NCBI GenBank assembly: GCA_905183005.1
Contig: CAJJDO010000007.1
Location: forward strand, 737,736 to 801,735
Direction: 5' to 3'
Length of the DNA stretch: 64,000 bases
Source: Paramecium pentaurelia
Taxonomy: Eukaryota; Ciliophora; Oligohymenophorea; Peniculida; Parameciidae
Part shown: one piece after another, positions 1 through 10,351 of the stretch
Position numbering within the stretch: the first letter of the stretch is position 1
Layout of the letters: each line of letters opens with the position of its first letter
Program-made: the position numbers and the translations under genes
The notes under the pieces: generated by a model
What the model was told of the DNA's origin: nothing
Databases searched by the model: none
Seen by the model: only the letters and a program-made list of their open reading frames with translations

Positions 1-739
1 AATACTAATTTGACTTTTCATCATTGAAAAATTCTAATTTTGGAGAAAATACTTCTGATAAATAATCTTTCATTTCTTCTTATTTTTCGAAAGACCAATC
101 TTCTAATTTGAAATCAGATACTTTTGGTTGTATATTTAATACTTCTAATTTTGATTGTGGTATTTCTGTAGCTTATTATGAAAAGATTTATTAAAGTTAT
201 TCCTATTTTTCTGATTTCTAATCAACTGATTATTATTATCTCTTCCTTCTTTATTCTTCAAATTTTACTTTTTACAATTAATTTAAAATTCCTTTATTGT
301 ATAATATTTCATTAACCTAATATTTGATATCAAAATTTCTGATAAATTCATCCTACCAAGCTTTACTAGCTTTAAAATTAGGAATGTTAAATAATTCAAT
401 AGCTTTCTATTTTAACTAAGATCTTCTAACTCTTCTTCTTAATTCCACACTCTCCTTTATAATCCATTATCTTAATTCTTCTTCTGCTTTAGTGTTGAGT
501 TTCTTTCTTCCACATCCAGGTTTTCTAGCTATCCCATCTTGATACCATCTTCTTAAGTTCTTTATTGAAGTGTTGTATTTCTCACTTAAGATTTGATACA
601 TCTCAAGAGAAGAGTCTTTTTGTAAACTCTCTAAAATCTACTGTTTGTCATCTTAACCTAAGATATTGTATTTCTTCAAAGCTTTATTCTTCTTATTTTA
701 TCGCTTAGTATTCGAGTTGCTACTATTGTTATAGTTCAT
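1..739 (-). CDS. CENP-B/Tc5-type HTH DNA-binding protein, C-terminus off the left edge
   Basis: Reading the reverse strand with TAA/TAG as Gln gives one open frame from an ATG at 739 to the window edge, about 246 codons with no TGA. A basic, Asn/Lys-rich start is followed by a helix-turn-helix-like stretch (LRRWYQDGIARKPGCGRKKL) and then a segment (residues about 75-140, LNTKAEEELRQWI ... LKQKAIELF) resembling the HTH_Tnp_Tc5/CENP-B second HTH of pogo/Tc5 transposases. The rest is Gln/Glu-rich and ends in an acidic part. No DDE catalytic domain is visible before the edge, so this could be a domesticated transposase DNA-binding module or a transposase whose catalytic part lies outside. The domain assignment is from pattern recognition; the function is inferred. 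Confidence 0.7.
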
Positions 740-1074
740 TACAAGTGATAATATTATTAAGGAATTTTATTAAAAGGGCGCGGTTAAGGTTGAACAAATC
801 CTTTTATTAATTGGTAAATTTATAATTATAATTTTAACTATCTTATAATTAAAAATTTAATCTACATAATAACAAGGTATAAAATAGAATTGAGTTTGGG
901 GAGAGATCGTGCTATAACTCATTTCATTATTGAGAATATAAATGTATTTTTAAGTTATTGATAACAAGATAACTAAGTTATTAATATACAATTACTATTC
1001 CTAGACATCATTAGACATAACTAATCTAAAATGGCAACATAGATATAACATTTAAATTATTATTTCTTAGTTTA
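740..1074. other. intergenic, no gene seen
   Basis: AT-rich spacer between the HTH gene and the broken RRM gene. The reverse frame of the RRM remnant stays open here only because TGA is rare in AT-rich DNA; codon content does not look coding. No tRNA or repeat recognised. Confidence 0.5.
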
Positions 1075-1480
1075 TTTTAAAGCAATTTCTTTTTGTATAC
1101 CAATCAACTTGAACTTATATACCATATTATTCTTCTGACTTATTAACACCATTCAAAAGATCTTAAGCATTGATAAATTCACTTAATTCAACTAAAGCAT
1201 AACTAATAATCTTATTAACTTTTTCTTCTTAACAAAGCCAATTCTTCTATCAAGATTCAAATTGAGTTTCTTAATTGGACCATATTTTGTTAAAGGATCA
1301 AATAAATCATTTTTTAGGTTACTTAATGAATTCTTTTAGAAATAAGAAAATATCCTTCAACAGCTATATTATTATATTTATTAATTCTCCATTTCATAGG
1401 TTCTGAACCATCTAAAGATTAGAAATTCTGAGCCTTTCCTCTATATCTATTTGCATTGTCATTTACTTACTTTTTAACAT
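1075..1480 (-). pseudogene. Y14/RBM8A-like RRM gene with frame breaks
   Basis: On the reverse strand, pieces of a single RRM closely resemble Y14, the exon-junction-complex core protein that pairs with Mago. After an ATG at 1480 and a possible 20-nt intron comes a basic start (YRGKAQNFQSLDGSEP), then VEGYFLIS, then in a second frame NLKNDLFDPLTKYGPIKKLN and LNLDRRIGFVK, then in a third frame SYALVELSEFINAQDLLNGV ending VQVDWYTKRN. These fragments align in order with Y14 beta1 to beta4. I found no GT...AG intron of normal length that would join them, and no TGA at the expected end. This suggests a decayed paralogue; sequencing indels are the alternative. Confidence 0.6.
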
Positions 1481-1641
1481 TAAATGCTGTATTTATTTAA
1501 TTTATAATGAAACATTTATTTTCTTAATTTAATTAGAAAAAAAAGTTACTTAATAAAAATAATGGACATAAAATAAATAGTAAGTTAATTTTTGTAAATG
1601 CATTGATTGTTTATATTATTATGAATACTATAATATAATTT

Positions 1642-3687
1642 TCATTTCTAAAACATCCTTTAGATTTATGCCACAGCTATACTATGATAACTATTCTTGC
1701 ATAAATTAAATATTCTTAATCCTAAATCTGATTGTTTTTCAGCCAAAATTCTATAAACAGGATTTATGAATTTCATTCTACCATTTGCACTCAAAAAATG
1801 ACTCAACTTATCTCTAAGTAAATTATAATAAATTATTATTACCCTAATGCACCAGGATAATTGCATTTGATTCCATAGATTAAAATTCTATGTAAAATTT
1901 CAGGATTATTTGAGTCAAATAATTGATACTCTTCTTCTAAATTCTATAATAATTTTTAGTCAATATTTTTATTTCCTAATAAATCTAATATAAAACATTT
2001 TTCATTTGAATGTAATTTTTGGAAATCTTACAATAACATTTAATTTTCATATAGATCATCAGCTAATTTTTAATATTTTTTAATAAACTATTCATCTATT
2101 TTAAGTTTTTCTTTTGGCATTCCAGGATTAACAATCCATTATTACCATTAAAGATCTACTCCTTAAATATTATTTTCAATAAGGAATTTCTCTAAAAGAG
2201 TTCTAAATTAATCTGAATTTAATGTATTTTAAGAAACTACTAATCTTATAAATTATTAAAATTTCTCTTCTCCGATTTAAGCTTCAAGAAATCTTAAAAA
2301 TTAACATCCTTTTTAATAAGGAATCACAGAAAAACAATCATCTGGATTTTATTAATCAATTTTTGGAGATAATGTAGTATAAGTATGATCAGCTCCAAAG
2401 TTATTAATACTTTTCTCTAAACTATTATCCTAAAAATAATATTTATAATTACTCCTAATAATCCATGTAATGTCTATTAATCTTTTCCAAAAATTTTGCC
2501 AACCATTTTATTTTCAATAAATGTAGTGATACCTTCATTCAACCAAAAACATTCCCAATTTTAACATGTCATACTATTTCCAGACCAAGAATGTATCATT
2601 TCATGAATAACAACTGCTGTTTCACTTTTATCACCCACCACCAAAGAGGGTGATAAAAATGTTAAATTTGGATTTTCCATTCCTCCAAAAGGAAAAGCCT
2701 TTGGTAATACAACTACTGTATATTAATTCCATTTATAAGGTGTTAAATACTCTTCAATAGATGAAAGATATTTTTCCATGTCAGAGAATTCATAAGTACA
2801 TTTATTGATTAAAATAGGTTCTGATATTACAAAAGTTCTGTCACTAATTTGTTTTTTCTCTAAATCTCCAGCACAAATGGCAAACAGATAAGCAGGAATT
2901 GCTACAGGTTAATTAAAATAGAAAGTTTTCTTATCTCCCTCACTAGTTTCTTTGACTATCAATCCTGATCCAAATGCTTTTAAATGTGAAAGAACAGTCA
3001 ATTCAATATTGAAAGTTGATTTTATTGATGGACTATCTTAACATGGAAACTATTTGAATAAATTATAATATATACTAATGATCTTGCATAAATTGCTTCT
3101 GATTAAGTAAATAAGAAGGGATGTTTATTACCAAATGTTTAAGATGGTTGAAGCCAATTTAATGCAACTTATTCATTGTGAACATTTTATAATGTTGAAT
3201 AAGTGATTTCAATCTGGAATTCTTCATTTGCCTATTTTTATGTAAGTATTTCTAATTAATCTCCTAATTCCTTAACCACTAATTATTTATAGTTGAATTA
3301 AGTGTTTTAGCCATCAACTTTTACTTGCTGAACATCCAACATTTTAGTATCTAAATATACCTTATTTATTTATTTAATAGCTTTCATCTTTAGAATTACT
3401 TTTCCAATTAATATTTATTGTTTAAAATCAATTTCAAGCTAAATTGAAGTATTCAATGTTATAACTTAGTCTAAGTTAGATAATGAACATTTATCTAAAT
3501 TATTGAATATTGTTCCTTATTATGATTATTCATTAGATTAAAATTGATCAAGGGATTGCTACTTTGATTATTATTTTCTTAATTTAGATGAAAATACTAT
3601 GACAGCTCCTATTACTCCTAAGCCTATCATACCATATAGAGATTTTTTGTAATATCTACTCTGATAAAATTATTTCAATAATTACAT
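1642..3687 (-). CDS. M1 family aminopeptidase, leukotriene A4 hydrolase type
   Basis: Zinc metallopeptidase of the M1 family. Visible landmarks in order are the N-terminal saddle-domain segment LNWLQPSQTFGNKHPFLFTQ, the exopeptidase motif GGMENPN, the zinc-binding HEMIH, and downstream WLNEG supplying the third zinc ligand Glu. The C-terminal helical domain ends with NGRMKFINPVYRIL, the LTA4H-type tail. The family cleaves N-terminal residues from peptides and some members hydrolyse leukotriene A4. At least one short intron splits the segment after IYARSL. Length (about 650-680 residues) fits the roughly 610-residue family plus an extension. The start at 3687 adds an N-terminal hydrophobic stretch (GMIGLGVIGAVIVF) that looks like a signal anchor, unlike the soluble animal enzyme. 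The TGA is at 1642-1644. Confidence 0.9.
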
Positions 3688-3710
3688 AATATTTTATTTA
3701 ATTAATACTA

Positions 3711-4301
3711 ATGTAAGAATTATCACTTAATAAAATATAAGAAGAAATTCCCTAAATTCGATATAGAAGACCAAATTATCAAATTCCTATTTTAAACAGG
3801 ATTTCAAATGACATCAAATAAATTCAATTTCCTAACAAAACTATAGTCTAAAATAAACTCAACGAACATAAATAAATAAAACCTTTGAAATTATTACCTT
3901 ACACTCCAATATCAATTTAATAATAAAGATAAATTCCTTACAAATATTAAAAAAAAGTTAATTCAAAAAAAACTAGTGAATTAGATCATCTTGATTTTGA
4001 AAGCTCCTCTAGATAATTAAAATTGTATTTAGAATAGGAAAAAAACTAATTGAAATCAGAGAAATATATTTAATCTTTACTTGAGTGTGTACGTATGCCT
4101 TCAATTAATACAGATATCAATAGAGATAATAAATAAACAATCGATAGTTTAATACAGTCCCAAATTGGGTCTAGTGTTAGAGTGAGTGGTTTAAAACCTA
4201 AATTATTTAATAGGAAAAGATCAAAATCATATGAGATCTTCGATAGGAACTCATATTACTAATTTGATTCTCTCGACTTATAAAAATATTAAATCATTTG
4301 A
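3711..4301 (+). CDS. hypothetical basic protein, 196 aa
   Basis: A single-exon frame under ciliate code from ATG 3711 to TGA 4299-4301, exactly 196 codons. It is rich in Gln, Lys, Ile and Ser, with a basic Pro-containing N-terminal part (IPQIRYRRPN), an acidic Ser patch (ELDHLDFESSS) and a basic C-terminal region (KPKLFNRKRSKSYEIF). No transmembrane segment and no recognised domain. It starts only 23 bp from the divergent aminopeptidase ATG, so one of the two start assignments may be too far upstream; the next internal ATG is far downstream, near codon 130. A Paramecium-specific protein is the safest reading. Confidence 0.55.
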
Positions 4302-4343
4302 TAAAATTATTTATTTTAGTTATGTTGTATTTTATAACATTGT

Positions 4344-6934
4344 TCATCTCTTTGAGGAGTTAATCGATTAATCTTATTTGATTTTTTTTACAATTAGACT
4401 ATATGTATCACTGTCTTGATATTATAATAAATAGGCAACTTCTCTCTTAACGTTTTTGGCAGGAAATGACTTATAATTTTGTAATATCTTATTTAATGAT
4501 TATTATTTGTCATTACTGATTTATTTGTTATTTTTTTATCTCATTTTTTATTATATTACATTAGCTTATTAATTTTTCTATTTATTAGTATTTTTATTAT
4601 TATTATTATTATTGTTATTATTATTAGTATTATTATTTTTATTATTGTTATTATTATTATTATTATTGTTATTGTTGTTATTTTTATTATTTTCTTCAGA
4701 TTCATATTCGCTACTTTATTAATACTCACTACTACTAGATGATAATGAAGAAGAAGAAGATATTTCTTATATATATTCAACATCAGATCTAAACCATTAA
4801 ATAACATATAATACTTCTGAACCTTCTTAGTAATTTTCTTTAACTTCTTCTAATTTTTTTATTTTTTTTATGTAATTTTTGGGAGTTGTTATTTTTGTTA
4901 TTTTGATTATTTAACTTCATAATTCCATATGAGAATATCTTATTCCAATATTTTCCATTTCATTTTCTCCCTCCTCATAACTTGAGAACACAGTAATCTT
5001 AAATTTTCAAAATCCAATCTAATTCCTTACATATCTTTGAAACTGTTCAACTATTATTTTACAAATGAATAACCAGTTCTCTTATTTTTTATTCAAATAA
5101 TTATACCTGAAGTTAACTAGGTTTCTTTCTATATAATTAATCATCAGTTAAAGGACGAACATATTTTTCAAAAATAGAATCTTTAGTTAATTATTCTAGA
5201 TCCCCTCCACAAATAGTATATAAATCCTTTAACTTTATCATTATATCATTTCTTTGACATCTTGAACAAAAACATATAGCCTAATTTTATTATGTAAATT
5301 ACCTAACAAAAAGGACAAACCCAATCTGTCTTCTAAATTACTTCTTCAATTTTTATATCATAATTTTATTTTAAACACATTCTACAAAACTTTCTTTAAC
5401 ATATCAACTCCCCATCTAAAACAATAAATATAAATATTTTACTCTTTTTTGAATAAATACTATATGCAGTTTTCTTTCTATTTGGAACTTATCTTCTACT
5501 CTTGATTCCTTCATCGTCCACTAAGATTTTTCATTTAATTTTTACTTTAAGTAAATAAATATGAATCTGTTATTGATGAATTAATTATTGGTAATCCCAT
5601 GGTACCACTTCGATAATTACAAGATATAAGATATTCTTCTCTAAATAACATTTTGCAATGATGACATGCCTCATATCTTAACAAAGTAGAATCATTATCA
5701 CTAGATTAAGCTGCTTTAGATTCTTTAGTTAGATTTTTATTAATCAATGGATTTGGTTTCTATCTATTTTATTGTACTTAATTTATTCCAATGAACTTGA
5801 TAAATCAAATAACTTAATACATTTTAAGCTATGTGAGAATATTTAGTTTTCTAAGGTATATTATAAAATTTAAATAAAGATGTATCTCTTAGTTTATCCA
5901 ATTCATACATTAAATCTTCATCTATATTGACATAGGTTGAATTTAATGCTGATTCAAAAGCAACACAGAATTAATAACCATTAGGAGAATGTACAGTGTT
6001 AATAACTTTCACTATTGATTCTGCAGTCTATCTATAGTCTAGTTATTCAAGACTTTTTCTTAAATAAGTCAATAATGCCTCATTATTATAAATGATTTGA
6101 TTCTTGCTGAGACTATTATTACCTCTACCTTATTTGTAAATATGAACTTAGGTTCCAAAGACATTTAAAGGTTGTTCACTTTTAATTTTTTAAGTCAGAT
6201 TTTATAGATCTTTCTTATTTGATTTGTTTAATTATTGTAATTCAGTTGAATATTCTTATAATTATTGATATATTTCATCTTTTTATCCTGTTCTTAGTTC
6301 TATTTATTCATTTAATTTATCTAACAATTTATCCAATTATGCATTTTCTTAAATTAATGAACTTAATTATTTATATACATTATATACCTAATGTTTTTTT
6401 ATTTAAATTTAACCATTGATTTTTGTTTCATATAGTAAATTTTTTCAATTTAAGGTATTTTTAAAGATTTTGCTTTGTGAATAAGACCACTCAACTTGAT
6501 ATGCTTTTAAATATTCTCCCAATAAGTTTTATTTTCTGATTAAATCTGTTGTTTATTTAAGATTTATCTTGCTTAATAAAACTGATAATCAGCATATTTC
6601 ACAGGAAATTCTGTTACAATAGCATCATCATTCATAGCTTTGAGATATTCAAGTCTCTCTTATTCAGGTTCATCCACTTTCTTAAAGTACACTTAATTAA
6701 TATGTCTCCAAAAATAACATAAAATGTATTCATTTTAATATGAACTGTTAATGTAGGAATTGTTCTATGATGTCCTAATCTTAAGCTTTCGTCTATTTGT
6801 AATGAATATTCATGTTACCTAGAGTATTTATCATAAATATCAAAATTCCCATTCTTTTTATCTAACTTTATTATTTTCTCAAGATTATTTTTGTTTTAGT
6901 TTTTATCAGCATTCAATTAATTTTCTTCGCTCAT
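4344..6934 (-). CDS. CDCA7-like zf-4CXXC_R1 zinc-finger protein
   Basis: Spliced reverse-strand gene from ATG 6934 (MSEENQLN) to TGA 4344-4346. A long Gln/Lys-rich helical N-terminal region precedes an R1-type cysteine domain: YEACHHCKMLF, then ICQRKFCRMCLKQNYDI, then DWVCPFCQAICFCSRCQRND. This Cx2C ... CxxCL ... WxCPxC ... CxCSxC pattern is that of CDCA7/zf-4CXXC_R1 proteins, which in animals and plants partner with the remodeller HELLS/DDM1 on chromatin. A 22-nt intron lies inside WVCPFC and a 25-nt intron joins the N-terminal part to the zinc-finger part. One junction near 6700-6750 could not be resolved and may be an indel. The C-terminus carries Ser/Glu clusters, a long poly-Asn tract and a basic end. 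Confidence 0.75.
4580..4692 (-). repeat. poly-asparagine (AAT/AAC) low-complexity tract
   Basis: On the coding strand a run of AAT/AAC codons with occasional AAA/ACT encodes roughly 30 Asn with a few Lys/Thr inside the C-terminal part of the R1-domain gene. It is a trinucleotide microsatellite that could vary in length. The apparent Ile-rich protein in another frame is its shadow. Confidence 0.85.
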
Positions 6935-7780
6935 TCCTAAAATAATATACTTGAAATAGCAAAATATAAAAGTATATAGGAAAAACGAAAGAATATTGTT
7001 CAATATTCTCGTTGTATAACAATACCTTTCTTTGATTTCTTCCCTTAGAAAAAGAGTGATATTTATTAAATAAAATAATGAAATCAGGTATAATTTAAAT
7101 TAATACACTATCTAAAATTATTTACAGATACTCGATCAACCTTTCCTCATAGACTAAAGAACATAGAGTTGTTATTATACACATATATATTATACACATT
7201 ATAATCCAAAATACTAACAAGCCTTTTGAATGTCATAATCCTCAAGGTTTCGAAACTCTCTTAGGGATAAATTTTTTTTTTTCAATAATCATAAAGAAAG
7301 CGCTTAAAATAGTTTATTGGCACATTTATTTCATATTTAAATAATTCAAAAAAAATATTTACTACTTAATATAATTACAAAATGTATTATAATAATGTAT
7401 AGTGTAATTTCTACACTGTTTTTATTAAATAATTGAAAATCATTTTAAATAATTTATTATAAGTGATTGTTTATTATGATGTCAACAATATTATTAACTT
7501 TTGGAGATGGAAATAAATCAAATTGAGATCAAATATTCTTTAAGTTGTGACTATTTTTTAAAGTAATTAATATTTTTTTAAGATTATCACACATCAGTAT
7601 ATTAAATTATATTGATTAAAAAATTGTGATTATTTTCTAAAAGATACAATATATAATTATTTATTATTCAAAGTGCAAATAATTAGATTATAAGGTTTAT
7701 TTAATCTTTTCAACTATTTTTTAATATTCCCATATTTTAAGACCTTTTAATTTTATACAAAAAACAACTACTTTTATATA
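6935..7780. other. intergenic spacer upstream of POC1 copy 1
   Basis: Very AT-rich with many short poly-A/T runs. It contains a small perfect inverted repeat near 6990-7010 (GAATATTG, 2-nt loop, CAATATTC). No frame with amino-acid composition like its neighbours, no tRNA and no convincing promoter element was found. It is long for a Paramecium spacer, so a non-coding RNA or decayed gene cannot be excluded. Confidence 0.5.
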
Positions 7781-8950
7781 CATATAATATTGCTCCCAAT
7801 AAATTAATTATTATCAAATACTATATACAATTATTTATATAATTTAAATTCAAATTAATGGAAGAACCTAAAGGGATTGTTCGTCATATATAGACATTGC
7901 AAGATCCACAATTATCTAGATCATATAGAGGACATGAAAAAACATATTGTCTATCATTTGATCCATAAATGAGATAATTAGCATCTGGAGGAAATGATTC
8001 AATAATATATGTCTATAGTTTCAAACCATAAGGAAGACCATTTAAATTTAATGGTCATAAAGGAGCAGTTTACAGTGTTTAATTTTCACCTGATGGTTAA
8101 ATAATTGCAAGTGGTGGAGAAGACAGGACAATTCGTTTATGGAAGAATTCTGTGTAATTTGATATTAATATGAATTTAATAGTTTAGGAAAGTGTACAGC
8201 AATTAAAGGACATATTGGTAGTGTTAGATCATTATCATTTTCTTAAGATAGCAGTATGATAGTATCATCATCAGATGATAAAACAATTAAGGGATGGAAT
8301 GTATTAAAGAATAATTTTATGTTCTCATTGGCAGGACATACTAATTGGGTTAGATAAGCTAAATTATCTCCAGATTCTAGATTAGTAGTTTCTGGTTCAG
8401 ATGATTCAACAGTTCGTTTATGGGATGTTAATTTATCAAAAGAATTATAGAAATTCAAATGTGAAGATTCAATATATTCAATTGATTGGATTAGTGATGG
8501 AACTACTATATGTGCAGGTTAAATGGATGGAAAAATTAAATTATGGGATGCTCGTTCAATGAGATTAATATAATATTATGAATGTAGTAAAAAATCAGTT
8601 AATACAATAAATACTCATCCTAGTGGTAATTTTCTATTATCTGGTGATGATGAAAGCAATTTAAAAATATTTGATTTAAGATAAGGAAGATTAGCATGGT
8701 CATTATATTCCCATTCTTAACCAATTAAATAAGTATAATTTAATTATGCAGGTGATTATTTTGCTTCAGCTGGATTAGATTCAAATGTTTTAGTTTGGTA
8801 ATCTAATTTTGATGAAAATATGAAGCCTTGTAATGTTATTAATTTTGTAGATAAGAATTTATCAAATAATGATTCATAAACATTATCATCTTCAAATTAA
8901 TTTAAGGTTCCTTAAACTACATTTAAAGCTAATAAATAATAAAATAAAAT
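7781..8950 (+). repeat. POC1: copy 1 of duplicated POC1 block (truncated gene from 7858)
   Basis: Identical, as far as I could compare, to 10275-11444, including about 75 bases of 5' flank, the 29-nt intron (8154-8182 here) and coding sequence through the seventh WD blade. The gene starts at ATG 7858 and is cut at 8950 before the C-terminal coiled coil by a single N. See the complete gene at 10352. Confidence 0.9.
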
Positions 8951-8951
8951 N

Positions 8952-10091
8952 TTATCAAATACTATATACAATTATTTATATAATTTAAATTCAAATTAAT
9001 GGAAGAACCTAAAGGGATTGTTCGTCATATATAGACATTGCAAGATCCACAATTATCTAGATCATATAGAGGACATGAAAAAACATATTGTCTATCATTT
9101 GATCCATAAATGAGATAATTAGCATCTGGAGGAAATGATTCAATAATATATGTCTATAGTTTCAAACCATAAGGAAGACCATTTAAATTTAATGGTCATA
9201 AAGGAGCAGTTTACAGTGTTTAATTTTCACCTGATGGTTAAATAATTGCAAGTGGTGGAGAAGACAGGACAATTCGTTTATGGAAGAATTCTGTGTAATT
9301 TGATATTAATATGAATTTAATAGTTTAGGAAAGTGTACAGCAATTAAAGGACATATTGGTAGTGTTAGATCATTATCATTTTCTTAAGATAGCAGTATGA
9401 TAGTATCATCATCAGATGATAAAACAATTAAGGGATGGAATGTATTAAAGAATAATTTTATGTTCTCATTGGCAGGACATACTAATTGGGTTAGATAAGC
9501 TAAATTATCTCCAGATTCTAGATTAGTAGTTTCTGGTTCAGATGATTCAACAGTTCGTTTATGGGATGTTAATTTATCAAAAGAATTATAGAAATTCAAA
9601 TGTGAAGATTCAATATATTCAATTGATTGGATTAGTGATGGAACTACTATATGTGCAGGTTAAATGGATGGAAAAATTAAATTATGGGATGCTCGTTCAA
9701 TGAGATTAATATAATATTATGAATGTAGTAAAAAATCAGTTAATACAATAAATACTCATCCTAGTGGTAATTTTCTATTATCTGGTGATGATGAAAGCAA
9801 TTTAAAAATATTTGATTTAAGATAAGGAAGATTAGCATGGTCATTATATTCCCATTCTTAACCAATTAAATAAGTATAATTTAATTATGCAGGTGATTAT
9901 TTTGCTTCAGCTGGATTAGATTCAAATGTTTTAGTTTGGTAATCTAATTTTGATGAAAATATGAAGCCTTGTAATGTTATTAATTTTGTAGATAAGAATT
10001 TATCAAATAATGATTCATAAACATTATCATCTTCAAATTAATTTAAGGTTCCTTAAACTACATTTAAAGCTAATAAATAATAAAATAAAAT
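8952..10091 (+). repeat. POC1: copy 2 of duplicated POC1 block (truncated gene from 8999)
   Basis: Repeats 7811-8950 base for base where checked. The truncated POC1 reading frame starts at ATG 8999 and stops at the same base as copy 1, followed by a run of N. Both the left and right boundaries coincide with N positions, so this is best read as an unmerged contig overlap rather than a biological tandem duplication. Confidence 0.9.
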
Positions 10092-10274
10092 NNNNNNNNN
10101 NNNNNNNNNNNNNNNNNNNNNNNNNNNNNNNNNNNNNNNNNNNNNNNNNNNNNNNNNNNNNNNNNNNNNNNNNNNNNNNNNNNNNNNNNNNNNNNNNNNN
10201 NNNNNNNNNNNNNNNNNNNNNNNNNNNNNNNNNNNNNNNNNNNNNNNNNNNNNNNNNNNNNNNNNNNNNNNNNN
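10092..10274. other. assembly gap (183 N)
   Basis: An unbroken run of N between copies 2 and 3 of the POC1 block. A lone N at 8951 separates copies 1 and 2. Apparent reading frames across the gap are meaningless. Confidence 0.99.
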
Positions 10275-10351
10275 CATATAATATTGCTCCCAATAAATTA
10301 ATTATTATCAAATACTATATACAATTATTTATATAATTTAAATTCAAATTA

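Noticed and set aside
4556..4807. Ile-rich membrane-like frame on the minus strand
   Set aside because: Shadow of the AAT/AAC poly-Asn tract in the R1-domain gene read in another frame.
7230..7280. Possible tRNA-like T-arm (GGTTTCGAAACT) in the POC1 upstream spacer
   Set aside because: No matching acceptor, D or anticodon stems could be drawn around it.
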